This document shows, piece by piece, positions 8,828 through 19,361 of a stretch of 45,485 nucleotides of DNA. This stretch comes from Acidimicrobiia bacterium (GTDB lineage Bacteria; Actinomycetota; Acidimicrobiia; Spongiisociales; UBA11373), in NCBI GenBank assembly GCA_029263095.1, contig JAJCYA010000010.1:1-45485 (forward strand), read 5' to 3'. Positions within the stretch are counted from its first letter, which is position 1; each line of letters begins with the position of its first letter. Under the pieces are notes generated by a model that was not told where the DNA came from, ran no database searches, and saw only the letters and a list, made by a program, of their open reading frames with translations. The position numbers and the translations under genes were made by a program.

Positions 8828-9106
8828 CTCAGAATGCGGGTTGGACTGCCGATCGGCGATGGCTCCAACACGCTCAGCCTTGTCGGCCGAAACCAGAAGC
8901 CGATGGCCCGGCTGAACCGCCAGATGCGGATTCATACCGCCCTTCGTCTCCCGCTAGAAGCTCAACGCGAATACCCTCCGCGCGATACGCCGCGGCGACC
9001 TCCGAGCGTGTACGAGGGCAGCTCCAGCCTTCATGCCGGGTCGGCTCCGTCCCTCGTCGACCCCTTGAGTCAGTAGCTAGATCCCCACGGCCTGAGACTC
9101 CAGAGG
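8828..9106. other. Non-coding gap after the transporter gene
   Basis: An open frame at 8834-9076 (80 codons) has no ribosome-binding site and no recognisable domain. I do not call it a gene, although a decayed remnant is possible. No terminator hairpin is obvious. Confidence 0.4.
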
Positions 9107-9141
9107 GGGTCGGTCTTATCCACCGTCGGCTCGTAGACACC
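9107..9141 (+). repeat. Dispersed repeat core (single copy)
   Basis: GGGTCGGTCTTATCCACCGT followed by CGGCTCGTAGACACC matches the window's repeat core. It is preceded by the usual CCTGAGACTCC module at 9090-9100. It has no HP1 or HP2, so it is a solitary copy. Confidence 0.75.
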
Positions 9142-9168
9142 GATGGCGCCCCGTTGAGAAAGGGAGCT

Positions 9169-9363
9169 CTAGTCAGGCCGTCGAGCGGCGTCCCGTTCCC
9201 GGTGTCGCCGCTTTTCGGCTTCTTCCTTGTCGAGACGGCGCTGCTGCTCGTACTCCTCGTGGGCGAGCTGGCGTCGTTCCTCGGCCTCGTCGTGTTCACG
9301 AAGACGTTTCTGGTCGGGGGTCTCGTCGTCGGGCGGTGTGGCCGGGCTCGGATCGTTCGGCAT
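9169..9363 (-). CDS. Small highly charged coiled-coil protein
   Basis: This 64-residue protein has a Pro/Asp-rich N terminus followed by a run of Glu, Arg, Lys and Gln with heptad-like spacing from about residue 17 onward (KRLREHDEAEERRQ and onward). It is predicted to form a long charged helix or coiled coil. There is no signal peptide or membrane segment, so it should be cytoplasmic. The ATG at 9363 sits 6 nt after TAGGCT on the minus strand, which supports a leaderless start and a real gene. It is divergent from the small gene at 9431. The function is unknown. Confidence 0.65.
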   Translation of the reverse strand: MPNDPSPATPPDDETPDQKRLREHDEAEERRQLAHEEYEQQRRLDKEEAEKRRHRERDAARRPD

Positions 9364-9369
9364 GTGTCG

Positions 9370-9375
9370 AGCCTA
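9370..9375 (-). promoter_or_regulatory. Leaderless -10 element for the 9363 gene
   Basis: On the minus strand TAGGCT is followed by 6 nt and then the ATG at 9363. This TANNNT-N6-start arrangement is typical of leaderless genes in actinobacteria. No good -35 hexamer is present. Confidence 0.6.
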
Positions 9376-9418
9376 CCCATTCGCCAACTGGTCTAGCCGA
9401 CGCTCCGTTGCCCTGGCA

Positions 9419-9424
9419 TAGAAT
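9419..9424 (+). promoter_or_regulatory. Leaderless -10 element for the 9431 gene
   Basis: TAGAAT is followed by exactly 6 nt and then GTG 9431. No Shine-Dalgarno is present, so transcription probably starts at or next to the start codon. It lies back to back with the minus-strand promoter at 9370-9375. Confidence 0.6.
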
Positions 9425-9430
9425 CGGCAT

Positions 9431-9583
9431 GTGGAGGATGACGGCCGCAACGATCTCCTTGGTTTGCTTTCGGAGCCAGTGCTCGACGAAGCGCCGAAGT
9501 CAGGCGTCACGGCGGTGTACGACCCGGTATCCGACTTATGGGAAGACCTCACTCCGACGGCTAGTTCCGATGCCACCCCCTGA
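9431..9583 (+). CDS. Small acidic protein, 50 residues
   Basis: GTG 9431 opens a 50-codon frame ending at TGA 9581-9583. The product begins VEDDGRNDLLGLLSEPVLDE and ends with an acidic, Thr/Ser-rich tail. Codon use is GC-biased at third positions. The product has no signal peptide, membrane segment or Cys. Support comes from the leaderless promoter geometry upstream. The repeat core at 9595 begins just after the stop. I recognise no family and the function is unknown. Confidence 0.5.
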   Translation: MEDDGRNDLLGLLSEPVLDEAPKSGVTAVYDPVSDLWEDLTPTASSDATP

Positions 9584-9594
9584 GACTCCACCCA

Positions 9595-9625
9595 GGGTCG
9601 GCCCTATCGACCCTCGGCTCGTCGG
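9595..9625 (+). repeat. Dispersed repeat core (single copy)
   Basis: GGGTCGGCCCTATCGACC followed by CTCGGCTCGTCGG is a variant of the core. It is preceded by CCTGAGACTCCACCC, the same lead-in as at 9090. It occupies most of the gap between the 50-residue gene and the next promoter. Confidence 0.7.
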
Positions 9626-9723
9626 CCGTAGAAAGAGGCCACCCATCAGATCAATCCACTTTCTGCCTCCGAAACGCAGTCTGAGGGTGCTGTGGCAAGG
9701 GGGACGCACCCTTGTCCTCCTTC

Positions 9724-9729
9724 TACGCT
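9724..9729 (+). promoter_or_regulatory. Leaderless -10 element for the 9736 gene
   Basis: TACGCT is followed by exactly 6 nt and then GTG 9736, with no Shine-Dalgarno. The same hexamer and spacing recur before ftcD at 38451. Confidence 0.6.
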
Positions 9730-9735
9730 TGACAC

Positions 9736-10347
9736 GTGGCTCTACCGAACTCGAGACTCAAGCCTTCGATCACTCTGGTCGTCCTGTTTGCTGTGGTCGG
9801 TGCAGTCGTCGGTTTGGCGTGGCTACGGGGGAGCGAGGAAGCGGCCAACGCCACCGTAACGCCGAACGACGTCCACGCGTCTGTGATCGGCAACTTCGAT
9901 CCAACGACCGGATGCCAGGCTACGGTCCCGCTTGTCTCCGGCTTCGATGCGCCGACTGACCGGGCAGCGAACCCGCCCCGTGCGTTGGCCGTTCGAGCGT
10001 CGGATCTATCCGACAGCCCACCCGAACCTTTCGCTTGGTACGGATCACCCGAACTGTGGACCGTCCTGGACGTGGATGGCACATTCACAGAGCGAAAGAA
10101 CGTGTGGTGGAGCGTCAACTTCCCGGGTGGGCGATTCGAAGAGCAACCGGATATCTCGGTGGTTGCGAACCGCCTCGATCACGCAGCTGCGCCCATCCAG
10201 TCAGAGGGCCTTGGCACCAACGCCTTCACTGCCACTGAAGGTTGGTTCATCATCGCCGACTTCCCAATTGCCCTCCCGTCCGGATGTTGGGAGGTCACCG
10301 GCACCTACAAGGGAGCGTCGCTCTCCTTCGTCCTGGACGTCCCATAG
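9736..10347 (+). CDS. Membrane-anchored or secreted hypothetical protein
   Basis: This 203-residue protein has one N-terminal hydrophobic segment (about residues 12-30), which is either an uncleaved anchor or a signal peptide. The rest should lie outside the membrane. Conserved-looking blocks are SPELWTVLDVDGTF, VWWSVNFPGGRF and the C-terminal SGCWEVTGTYKGASLSFVLDV. This layout resembles small exported proteins common in Actinobacteria and Chloroflexi that have no assigned function. Two Cys residues (about 60 and 183) could form a disulfide. It is monocistronic. Confidence 0.82.
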   Translation: MALPNSRLKPSITLVVLFAVVGAVVGLAWLRGSEEAANATVTPNDVHASVIGNFDPTTGCQATVPLVSGFDAPTDRAANPPRALAVRASDLSDSPPEPFAWYGSPELWTVLDVDGTFTERKNVWWSVNFPGGRFEEQPDISVVANRLDHAAAPIQSEGLGTNAFTATEGWFIIADFPIALPSGCWEVTGTYKGASLSFVLDVP

Positions 10348-10565
10348 GTTCCCGACCAGTCCTGAGCTTCCGCCGGAATTGGACTCACCGGTCGATGGCT
10401 TGTCGACGATCGAAACGATCCACCAGCCAGGAGCGCCAGGCGAAAGGCTGTCGCGTTTCTCAGGTCGATGATGACGGGGAACCCCTTCGGCGCCCTGCCC
10501 TGCCGCCTAGGCTCGGGAGATCGGCATCGCGCCGGACGAGGGGCAGGTTGTAGCGGGGAGGCGCC

Positions 10566-11258
10566 GTGAACCGTATTGGTGGGGTACTGATTGCATCGGG
10601 GTTGGTCTTCCTCGCGATGGGACCTGTTGCCGCCCTCCTGTTGCCTGTCGCGTCGCTCGATCCGAAGAGCGGCCCGGCCGGCACCGAGATCGTGGTGACG
10701 GTTTCGCAATACTCACCCAATATCGTCATCGAGGTTCACGAGGAGACTGCTGACGGTGCCTTGATCGGCACGGGAATGACCGACGCCTCGGGGATCGGAG
10801 CTTTCCCAATCAACATTCCGGTGTCGATGACCACCGGCAGCCACCTCCTCTACGTGTGTGGGTTGTGCACGGGCGAGTACCCGGAGTGGGCCACGAGGTC
10901 GTTTCAAGTGACGGGACCGGCGCCAACGACGACGACAACCACTTCCACCACGATTGTCGCAACCACACCGCCAACAACCGCTCCGGCGGCGCCCACCACG
11001 GAAGCGGCCGCCGCAACGGAAGCGGCAACCACCACGGCGGTGGTGACGGTGGCGCCGACGGTGGTTGCTGAGACTGAGACTGCGGTTGCTCCCGCAGCCG
11101 ATAGTGGATCCTTTACACGGGGCGTCGTGGTCGGGATGCTCGTCGCGTTGTTGGCGGTTGTGGTGGTGCTCGTAGCTTTGCTCATGAGGAAGGGGAGCTC
11201 GATCCAGCGCGAGGACCAAGGTGTTCCTCGTCGACCCCCACCACCTCCGACTGGCTGA
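10566..11258 (+). CDS. Exported single-pass protein with Ig/TIG-like domain and Thr-rich stalk
   Basis: GTG 10566 follows GGGGAGG by 4 nt. The 230-residue product has an N-terminal signal or anchor, then an Ig/TIG-like domain (about 25-118) opening with SLDPKSGPAGTEIVVTV and containing a CGLC pair. A Thr/Ala/Val-rich stalk (about 120-175) follows. It ends with a hydrophobic anchor (GVVVGMLVALLAVVVVLVALL) and a short basic, Pro-rich cytoplasmic tail. The architecture is that of a surface protein anchored at its C terminus. The function is unknown. Confidence 0.85.
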   Translation: MNRIGGVLIASGLVFLAMGPVAALLLPVASLDPKSGPAGTEIVVTVSQYSPNIVIEVHEETADGALIGTGMTDASGIGAFPINIPVSMTTGSHLLYVCGLCTGEYPEWATRSFQVTGPAPTTTTTTSTTIVATTPPTTAPAAPTTEAAAATEAATTTAVVTVAPTVVAETETAVAPAADSGSFTRGVVVGMLVALLAVVVVLVALLMRKGSSIQREDQGVPRRPPPPPTG

Positions 11259-11362
11259 GAACCGACATCGGCTCCGGCGGATTCACCCTCGTCGGATAGC
11301 CAGCCCATAGGCATCGCTATCGCGAGCGAATGGCTCCCACGCACAGTGTGACCCGCCATCCT

Positions 11363-11397
11363 GGGCCGGTCCTATCTGCCGAAGGCTCTCCCATCGG
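11363..11397 (+). repeat. Dispersed repeat core (degenerate single copy)
   Basis: GGGCCGGTCCTATCTGCCGA followed by AGGCTCTCCCA is a diverged core. It lies in the gap between the convergent genes ending at 11258 and 11420 and is the last clear copy in the window. A weaker trace (CCGCCGTCGGCTCATCC) is near 12018. Confidence 0.55.
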
Positions 11398-11419
11398 GTC
11401 GTGTGCTTTCTCGCCGCCC

Positions 11420-11944
11420 TTAACCGAGCGGACCGAACTGATCCTCGCACTGCTGCTCGCCGTACGCGCTCAGATTGTCGGCGGCTGCGTTGAATCGGTC
11501 GCTGTCCATAGATTCGGACAGGGCACCGAACGCCTGCTGCTGGGCCTCCGTCAAAGTGCCGACGGACGAAGGATCGCTGAGATCGACGCCCAGGTCCTGA
11601 AGCCCGGCGCTGAACTCGGCCAGCGTTTCAGAGACGACTAGAGCGTCGTTGCGGATTTCGGCCGGTAGGTTCGCCAGCGCGTCGGAGTTGAGCGACGAGA
11701 CCTCGCCACCCAGGAACGCTCCGCCGATCGAAAGGAATAGATTGAGCAGCGCCTCGCACTCGCCGCTCACGCCTGGGAGATCACCGACGTCGGTGGGCAG
11801 GTCGTCGAGCGAAAAGGGGTCTTCGGCGTCGGCCGACGTCCCGGCCGATTGGTCCAGGAATGACCCTTCGTCACTGCTGCTGCAGGCCGCCAATACGAGA
11901 GCGCAGGCCATGGTCACTGCTACGTACGCTGATCGTTTCCTCAC
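11420..11944 (-). CDS. Small secreted lipoprotein
   Basis: GTG 11944 is preceded by AGGAGG with a 5-nt spacer on the minus strand, which fixes the start. The 174-residue product has a signal peptide with lipobox VLAAC (Cys21), then an acidic and helical region. Four Cys residues lie in total, including one near the C-terminal QCEDQFG. No enzymatic motif is seen. The neighbouring GNAT gene lies upstream on the same strand, 120 bp away. The function is unknown. Confidence 0.83.
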   Translation of the reverse strand: MRKRSAYVAVTMACALVLAACSSSDEGSFLDQSAGTSADAEDPFSLDDLPTDVGDLPGVSGECEALLNLFLSIGGAFLGGEVSSLNSDALANLPAEIRNDALVVSETLAEFSAGLQDLGVDLSDPSSVGTLTEAQQQAFGALSESMDSDRFNAAADNLSAYGEQQCEDQFGPLG

Positions 11945-12064
11945 CGACACCTCCTGATATGGCTTGAGGAGTATGACATGTTCGCTGGCTAGCGCGGCAC
12001 CTCGATACGCCGGCGCTGTCCGCCGTCGGCTCATCCACGTTGGCTCCGAGGCGGGGGATCACCC

Positions 12065-12595
12065 TCAGAGCGATCGAGTGAGGTGGATGTCATCTGGTTC
12101 TTGAGCGTAGAGGTTGGGGTGGGGAGTCGCGGCCAGGGCACATCCTCTGCTCAGGTAGAAGCCGACGGCGGATTCCGAGCGTGTCGCCGACACGTAGATG
12201 GTGTCGGCATCCGAAGCGGCGGCGATGCGCTCCGCCTCCGTCCACAGGGCAGTCGCTACCCCCCGACGCCGGTGCGATCGTCCCACGTGCATGAAGGCGA
12301 GCCATGTCATACCCGGTTCGAACTCCGTTTCAACGATGGCGAGTCCGGCCAATACAGCACCGTCAAAGGCCCCCAGGAGAACCCCACCCCGCTCGAGGAC
12401 GGGACTCCAAGTATCTATCTGGTGCTGGACGCTGTGCTCGCCTGAACCGCTTGGACTCCATCTGGGGACCGCCCAATTCACGGAAACGGAGATCAGCTCT
12501 CCATTCTCGACTGAGTATCCGATGCCGATGTCCTCAGACCGGTCGATGTCACCGATCAGCTTCAGATCCTCGGGTCGGAGGCGGCGAATCTCCAT
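12065..12595 (-). CDS. GNAT-family N-acetyltransferase
   Basis: This 176-residue protein has the GNAT acetyl-CoA-binding motif A, MHVGRSHRRRGVATALW (about residues 102-118), of the R/Q-x-x-G-x-G/A type. It is followed by a motif B-like helix, SESAVGFYLSRGCAL. It should transfer an acetyl group to an amine; the acceptor is not predictable. There is no Shine-Dalgarno; TACCGT lies 9 nt upstream on the minus strand, which suggests a leaderless or nearly leaderless start. It lies 52 bp downstream of leuA on the same strand. A short inverted repeat (GGTAGC/GCTACC, 12607-12621) lies between them. Confidence 0.9.
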   Translation of the reverse strand: MEIRRLRPEDLKLIGDIDRSEDIGIGYSVENGELISVSVNWAVPRWSPSGSGEHSVQHQIDTWSPVLERGGVLLGAFDGAVLAGLAIVETEFEPGMTWLAFMHVGRSHRRRGVATALWTEAERIAAASDADTIYVSATRSESAVGFYLSRGCALAATPHPNLYAQEPDDIHLTRSL

Positions 12596-12647
12596 AGGTC
12601 GCGAACGGTAGCCCGGCTACCCACGGCTTCAGTGCGCGAGCTCTCGG

Positions 12648-15845
<3,198 letters not shown>

Positions 15846-15849
<4 letters not shown>

Positions 15850-16517
15850 CCGATTCTTCGGCCCCTCCCCGGCCACCGCCCCCTCCATCCGACCTCGAGG
15901 AGGAGTCGAAGCGTCCGTGGCCACAGCGAGTCGCTCGCGCCGTGCTGGGAGGGCTCCTCACCGGTCTGATTGCTGCAACCGTCCTGGTGTTCCTGGTGAG
16001 TGGATCGGTGGGCCCTGCACCTGAGAAGGCGCAAGTGTGCCGCGAGGTTTCCGAGGACGTTCTAGATGCCCCAGTTGCGGGAGTACAGGTTGGTGTCGTA
16101 TGTGAGGAAATCGACACCAACCTGAATCTGGCCTTGGGTGGTGTCGACGGTTTCGAAGGGGTTCTGCGAGCACCGGATCCGCCGTCCGCCCCGGAGACGC
16201 GACACCCTGAGTATCTCGTGTGGGCCACCGATGGGTGCTCGGCACCGGTCCTGGGGTCCGGGCCGTTCGACTTCACGCTGGCGTGCAATCGCCATGACTT
16301 CGGATGGCGCAATCTCAAGGAGTTCGACGGAGACTCAGTTCCCATGTGGCAGGTCGACAACAAGGATCGAGTCGACGCCGGCTTCCTGTATGACATGCGG
16401 ACGCGGTGCAGCACTCTTCCGAGCCTGGTCAGATTCGGGTGCGACACGACGGCGCGGGTGTACTACACGGCCGTCCGGCTCAATCCCTCCGGCGTGGAGG
16501 GGCTTCCGGGGCGGTGA
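15846..16517 (+). CDS. Membrane-anchored prokaryotic phospholipase A2
   Basis: This 223-residue protein has a Pro-rich cytoplasmic N terminus and one membrane segment (about 33-53), so the catalytic domain should be extracytoplasmic. The domain (about 115-223) has TDGCSAP, FDFTLACNRHDFGWRN and LYDMRTRC. This matches secreted actinobacterial PLA2 enzymes, with catalytic His150 and Asp151 and paired cysteines (131, 147, 188, 199). It would hydrolyse the sn-2 ester of phospholipids, usually with Ca2+. Unlike the secreted Streptomyces enzymes it is membrane-anchored and carries an extra region at 60-115. It overlaps the upstream DUF2135-like gene by 4 nt. Confidence 0.9.
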
Positions 16518-16553
16518 ATCGTGCGGCGGTAGGATGCTTCGAAGGGCGGTGTC

Positions 16554-17186
16554 ATGGCTGAGAAGAGGTTCTTCGAGACCGAGCGAATCGTCGGACTCTC
16601 CGACGGAGTTGTTGCCATCTCCATGACGCTCTTGGTGCTCACCCTGAGCGTTCCTGTGGTCAAGGAGATCGCAGACGCGGAAGGCCTCTGGCCCGAAATC
16701 CGCGGGCTGTGGCGCGAGACCCTCGCCTACCTGTTGAGCTTCTTCATTATTGGGCTTCTGTGGTCCTATCACCATCTGGTGTTTCGCCACATCCGCCGAG
16801 CCAACGGAACCCTTCTCTTCCTCAACATGTTGTTCCTGCTTGCCGTATCTCTGATGCCCTTCTCCTCAGCGTTGGTGGCGAACAATTGGGACGAGCGTCT
16901 GGCCGCCATCATCTACGGAGCCAACCTCTTCCTGGCAGCCGCGGCGATTGCAGCCAGCTTCGCCTACGCCACCTACAGGCGCCGGTTGGTGGACCCAGAC
17001 CTTGGAGGCGGATTCATCCGTCGCGAGAACTTCATCTCGGTTTGGCTGCTGCTCGTGCTGGCAGTAGGGGCGTCGCTCGGATTCATCAACCCGTTTCTCA
17101 CGTACTCGGTCCTGGGCTTTCTTGTCGTTTTCTACTGGGTGACAATCGCCCTCGATCGCGAGGGAGTTTCGGCGCGACGAAAGTGA
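16554..17186 (+). CDS. TMEM175-type potassium channel (DUF1211)
   Basis: This 210-residue protein has six hydrophobic segments. The first helix carries ETERIVGLSDGVVAISMTLLVL, which corresponds to the RxxxFSDGVxAIAxTLL signature of the TMEM175 family but with Leu in place of the usual Phe. The second block, LLWSYHHLVFRHIRRANGTLLFLNMLFL, is also typical. Bacterial members form tetrameric K+-selective channels. GAAGGGCGG precedes the ATG by about 5 nt, and a TAGGAT -10-like hexamer lies further upstream. It is probably transcribed alone. Confidence 0.92.
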   Translation: MAEKRFFETERIVGLSDGVVAISMTLLVLTLSVPVVKEIADAEGLWPEIRGLWRETLAYLLSFFIIGLLWSYHHLVFRHIRRANGTLLFLNMLFLLAVSLMPFSSALVANNWDERLAAIIYGANLFLAAAAIAASFAYATYRRRLVDPDLGGGFIRRENFISVWLLLVLAVGASLGFINPFLTYSVLGFLVVFYWVTIALDREGVSARRK

Positions 17187-17303
17187 TCCATATGCGGGCG
17201 CTGGCGGGAACCGGATCGAAGTCAACGGTGCCGAGCCGTCAACAGGGTCACATGCGGCGAAATCCCCGATGTATTCTTTCAAGCGACCGATCGGGGGACA
17301 ACG

Positions 17304-18437
17304 GTGGGTGACGGCAAGGGAGTCGAGCGAGGGATTTCGCCGCAGGAGGCCGAGGAGATCGGTCGCATTCTGGAGAAGGTCGGCAAGCGAGGCCCGGAGC
17401 CGGGATCCGGCGGCAGTGCGATCGGCCGGTGGGATCCGGATAGCCCGGGTTGCCGACGCTCCATGATCATCGCCGTAGCTCTCATCGTCGCCCTTTTCGT
17501 ATTGATCTTCGCCTTGTGCAGCGGTGAGGATGCGGTCGAGGTTTCGACCGGCGATGACATCACCACCGAGTTGCCGGTCGAATCGTCCTCTACGTCCTCG
17601 ACGTCTTCGTCAACGAAGGCACCGGAACCACAGCCGGAGCCCGAGCCGGAACCAGTGTCGGGACCCGCCACGACCGGCGACGAAGTGCTCGATGGGATCC
17701 TCGCCGTCCTCGGCGTAGCTCCGGAAGACGAGGCTGCGGTCAAGCCGATCGCGGACGACCTCGAGGATCTGATCGACAGCATTCGAGAGATCCTTCCCGC
17801 CTACCAGGGTCGGGATGTGGACATCAAGCGAGTGATAATGATGCTGCTCGAAGGGTACGAGGCGAATCCGATCAGCTCGATCAGGCAGATCCCTGCGGCC
17901 TTTGAATGCGGCGGGACCGATCCGTTGGTTGTCTGCTCGGACATGGTGCTGGATGTGCCCGCGGGCGACCTACTGATCGTGGCGATGGAAGTGGATGAAG
18001 CGATGCCTGTGGCGTCGCCCGATCGGTCGTACGTCTACGCGATCGTGTTCGACTCCGACGGTGCCCCGGAGAACAACTGGGTTTTCAACCCCCCGTTCGA
18101 TTTCGACTTTTTCCAGGGCACCGACCTTTGGTACGAGGCCGTCTACGACCACACCACCGGTGGGTGGGGGATCCTGCTGACCCAGCTGAACCCGGACGGG
18201 TCGTACCCGGCCGAGCTGTCCCCGACGGCGGCTCGAGTGGTGATCGATGGATCCTGGGCGGTCTGGTTCATCCCGACGTCCGAGTTGGTCATCTACCCGG
18301 CACCGTTGCGGGTCACTGCGTTTGGTCACGATGGACTGTTCAGCGAAGACTCTCGCGGCGGCGACGTCCTCGGTCCGGACCCGACAGGCCCTCTGGGACT
18401 CCCGATCGTGGGCACTGCGGTGATGACTGACGGCTGA
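17304..18437 (+). CDS. Single-pass exported hypothetical protein
   Basis: GTG 17304 follows a GGGGGA ribosome site. The 377-residue product has a charged cytoplasmic segment (about 1-52), one membrane helix (about 53-73) and a Ser/Thr then Pro/Glu-repeat linker (PEPQPEPEPEPV, about 108-120). The extracytoplasmic domain (about 130-377) contains a helical part and a beta-rich part with YVYAIVFDSDG and WAVWFIP. No enzyme motif or known family is recognised. It is not coupled to neighbours. Confidence 0.85.
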   Translation: MGDGKGVERGISPQEAEEIGRILEKVGKRGPEPGSGGSAIGRWDPDSPGCRRSMIIAVALIVALFVLIFALCSGEDAVEVSTGDDITTELPVESSSTSSTSSSTKAPEPQPEPEPEPVSGPATTGDEVLDGILAVLGVAPEDEAAVKPIADDLEDLIDSIREILPAYQGRDVDIKRVIMMLLEGYEANPISSIRQIPAAFECGGTDPLVVCSDMVLDVPAGDLLIVAMEVDEAMPVASPDRSYVYAIVFDSDGAPENNWVFNPPFDFDFFQGTDLWYEAVYDHTTGGWGILLTQLNPDGSYPAELSPTAARVVIDGSWAVWFIPTSELVIYPAPLRVTAFGHDGLFSEDSRGGDVLGPDPTGPLGLPIVGTAVMTDG

Positions 18438-18656
18438 GGCGGATCTCCCCGTAGAGCCTTGCCGAAGCGCTGAGTCGCCCCGACGACCACTCGCTCCTGG
18501 GGTCGGCAGCAGTGAGAGTCTGGATCAATTACGGGTCGTCAAGAGCGACCCAGTGAGCGATTCCTGAGCTGATCGGAGCATCTAGCCAGCGGTCTCGAAT
18601 TCGCAGCGAGAGGCTGGGAGAGGCTCCGGCTCCCGAACCCCATGGATGGAAACCGT
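18438..18656. other. Non-coding gap upstream of the catabolic operon
   Basis: No gene is apparent. A short inverted repeat (GGGTCG 18533-18538 and CGACCC 18546-18551, 7-nt loop) may be a weak terminator for the upstream gene, but it lacks a T-run. Confidence 0.4.
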
Positions 18657-18686
18657 TTGACAGGAGGCCGGTCGTTCCCGTATACA
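18657..18686 (+). promoter_or_regulatory. Operon promoter upstream of the TetR gene
   Basis: TTGACA (18657-18662) is a perfect -35 hexamer. TATACA (18681-18686), after an 18-nt spacer, is a near-consensus -10. It is the best sigma70-like promoter in the window, and transcription would start near 18693, just before the operator repeats. Confidence 0.85.
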
Positions 18687-18698
18687 CATGGAATTGAA

Positions 18699-18741
18699 AC
18701 CTGACTCAGGTGTCAGGTGACGTGTGATTCAGGCATCAGAT
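18699..18741 (+). promoter_or_regulatory. Predicted TetR operator sites
   Basis: An inverted repeat, ACCTGAC (18699-18705) and GTCAGGT (18712-18718), is separated by 6 nt. A related 16-bp sequence recurs as a direct repeat: 18703-18718 and 18726-18741 match at 12 of 16 bases and share TCAGG and TCAG. Placed just downstream of the -10 and before the regulator's start codon, these are likely sites where the TetR protein blocks its own transcription. Confidence 0.7.
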
Positions 18742-18755
18742 CCGGGGAAACGACG

Positions 18756-19361
18756 ATGGAAACCGCACATCGGCCAAAGACTGCCAAGGGCGTAGCGACG
18801 CGGCGGGCGATCCTCGACGCAGCAGAGGCGGAGTTCGGTGAGCACAGCTACGACAGAGCTTCGGTTTCCAACATCACGCGACGAGCTGGAGTGGCTCAGG
18901 GGACCTTCTACGTCTACTTCCCCGACAAGAAGGCCACCTTCATAGAGCTGGTCCGGCAGCTCAACCATCGGATGCGCCGGTCGATCTCCGAGGCGATCGC
19001 CGGCCTCGACGACCGCCTCGAGCAAGAACGCGTGGGGTTCAAGACCTTCTTCGACTGGGTGGCCCGCCACAGGACCCTCTATCGGGTGATTCGCGAATCA
19101 GAGTTCGTAGATCAGGACACCTACAAATGGCACTACAACACTCTGGCTGCCGGGTACGTCGCCGGCCTCACTCGTGCACAGGAGCGAGGTCAGATCGCCG
19201 ATGACATCTCGGCGGACACGATTGCGTGGATCTTGATGGGTATGGCCGAGTTCCTCGGTGGTCGCTGGGTCCTGTGGGTCGGGCATGCTCCGCCAGATGA
19301 GGTGTTCGATGATGTTTTCGAGTTCATCTCACGCGCCCTGCGACCGGGTGGCCAAGGATGA
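18756..19361 (+). CDS. TetR-family transcriptional regulator
   Basis: ATG 18756 is preceded by GGGGAAA. An upstream ATG at 18717 lies inside the operator and is less likely. The 201-residue protein has an N-terminal helix-turn-helix (about residues 14-60): AILDAAEAEFGEHSYDRASV, then ITRRAGVAQGTFYVYFPDK, the classic TetR pattern. A helical ligand-binding domain follows. It heads an 11-gene operon and overlaps the hydrolase gene by ATGA, so it probably represses the operon until a pathway substrate or its CoA ester binds. The inducer is unknown. Confidence 0.95.
   Translation: METAHRPKTAKGVATRRAILDAAEAEFGEHSYDRASVSNITRRAGVAQGTFYVYFPDKKATFIELVRQLNHRMRRSISEAIAGLDDRLEQERVGFKTFFDWVARHRTLYRVIRESEFVDQDTYKWHYNTLAAGYVAGLTRAQERGQIADDISADTIAWILMGMAEFLGGRWVLWVGHAPPDEVFDDVFEFISRALRPGGQG

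Noticed and set aside
8834-9076. 80-residue frame after the transporter gene
   Set aside because: No ribosome site, no recognisable motif and a composition that does not clearly exceed chance in GC-rich DNA. A decayed gene cannot be excluded.
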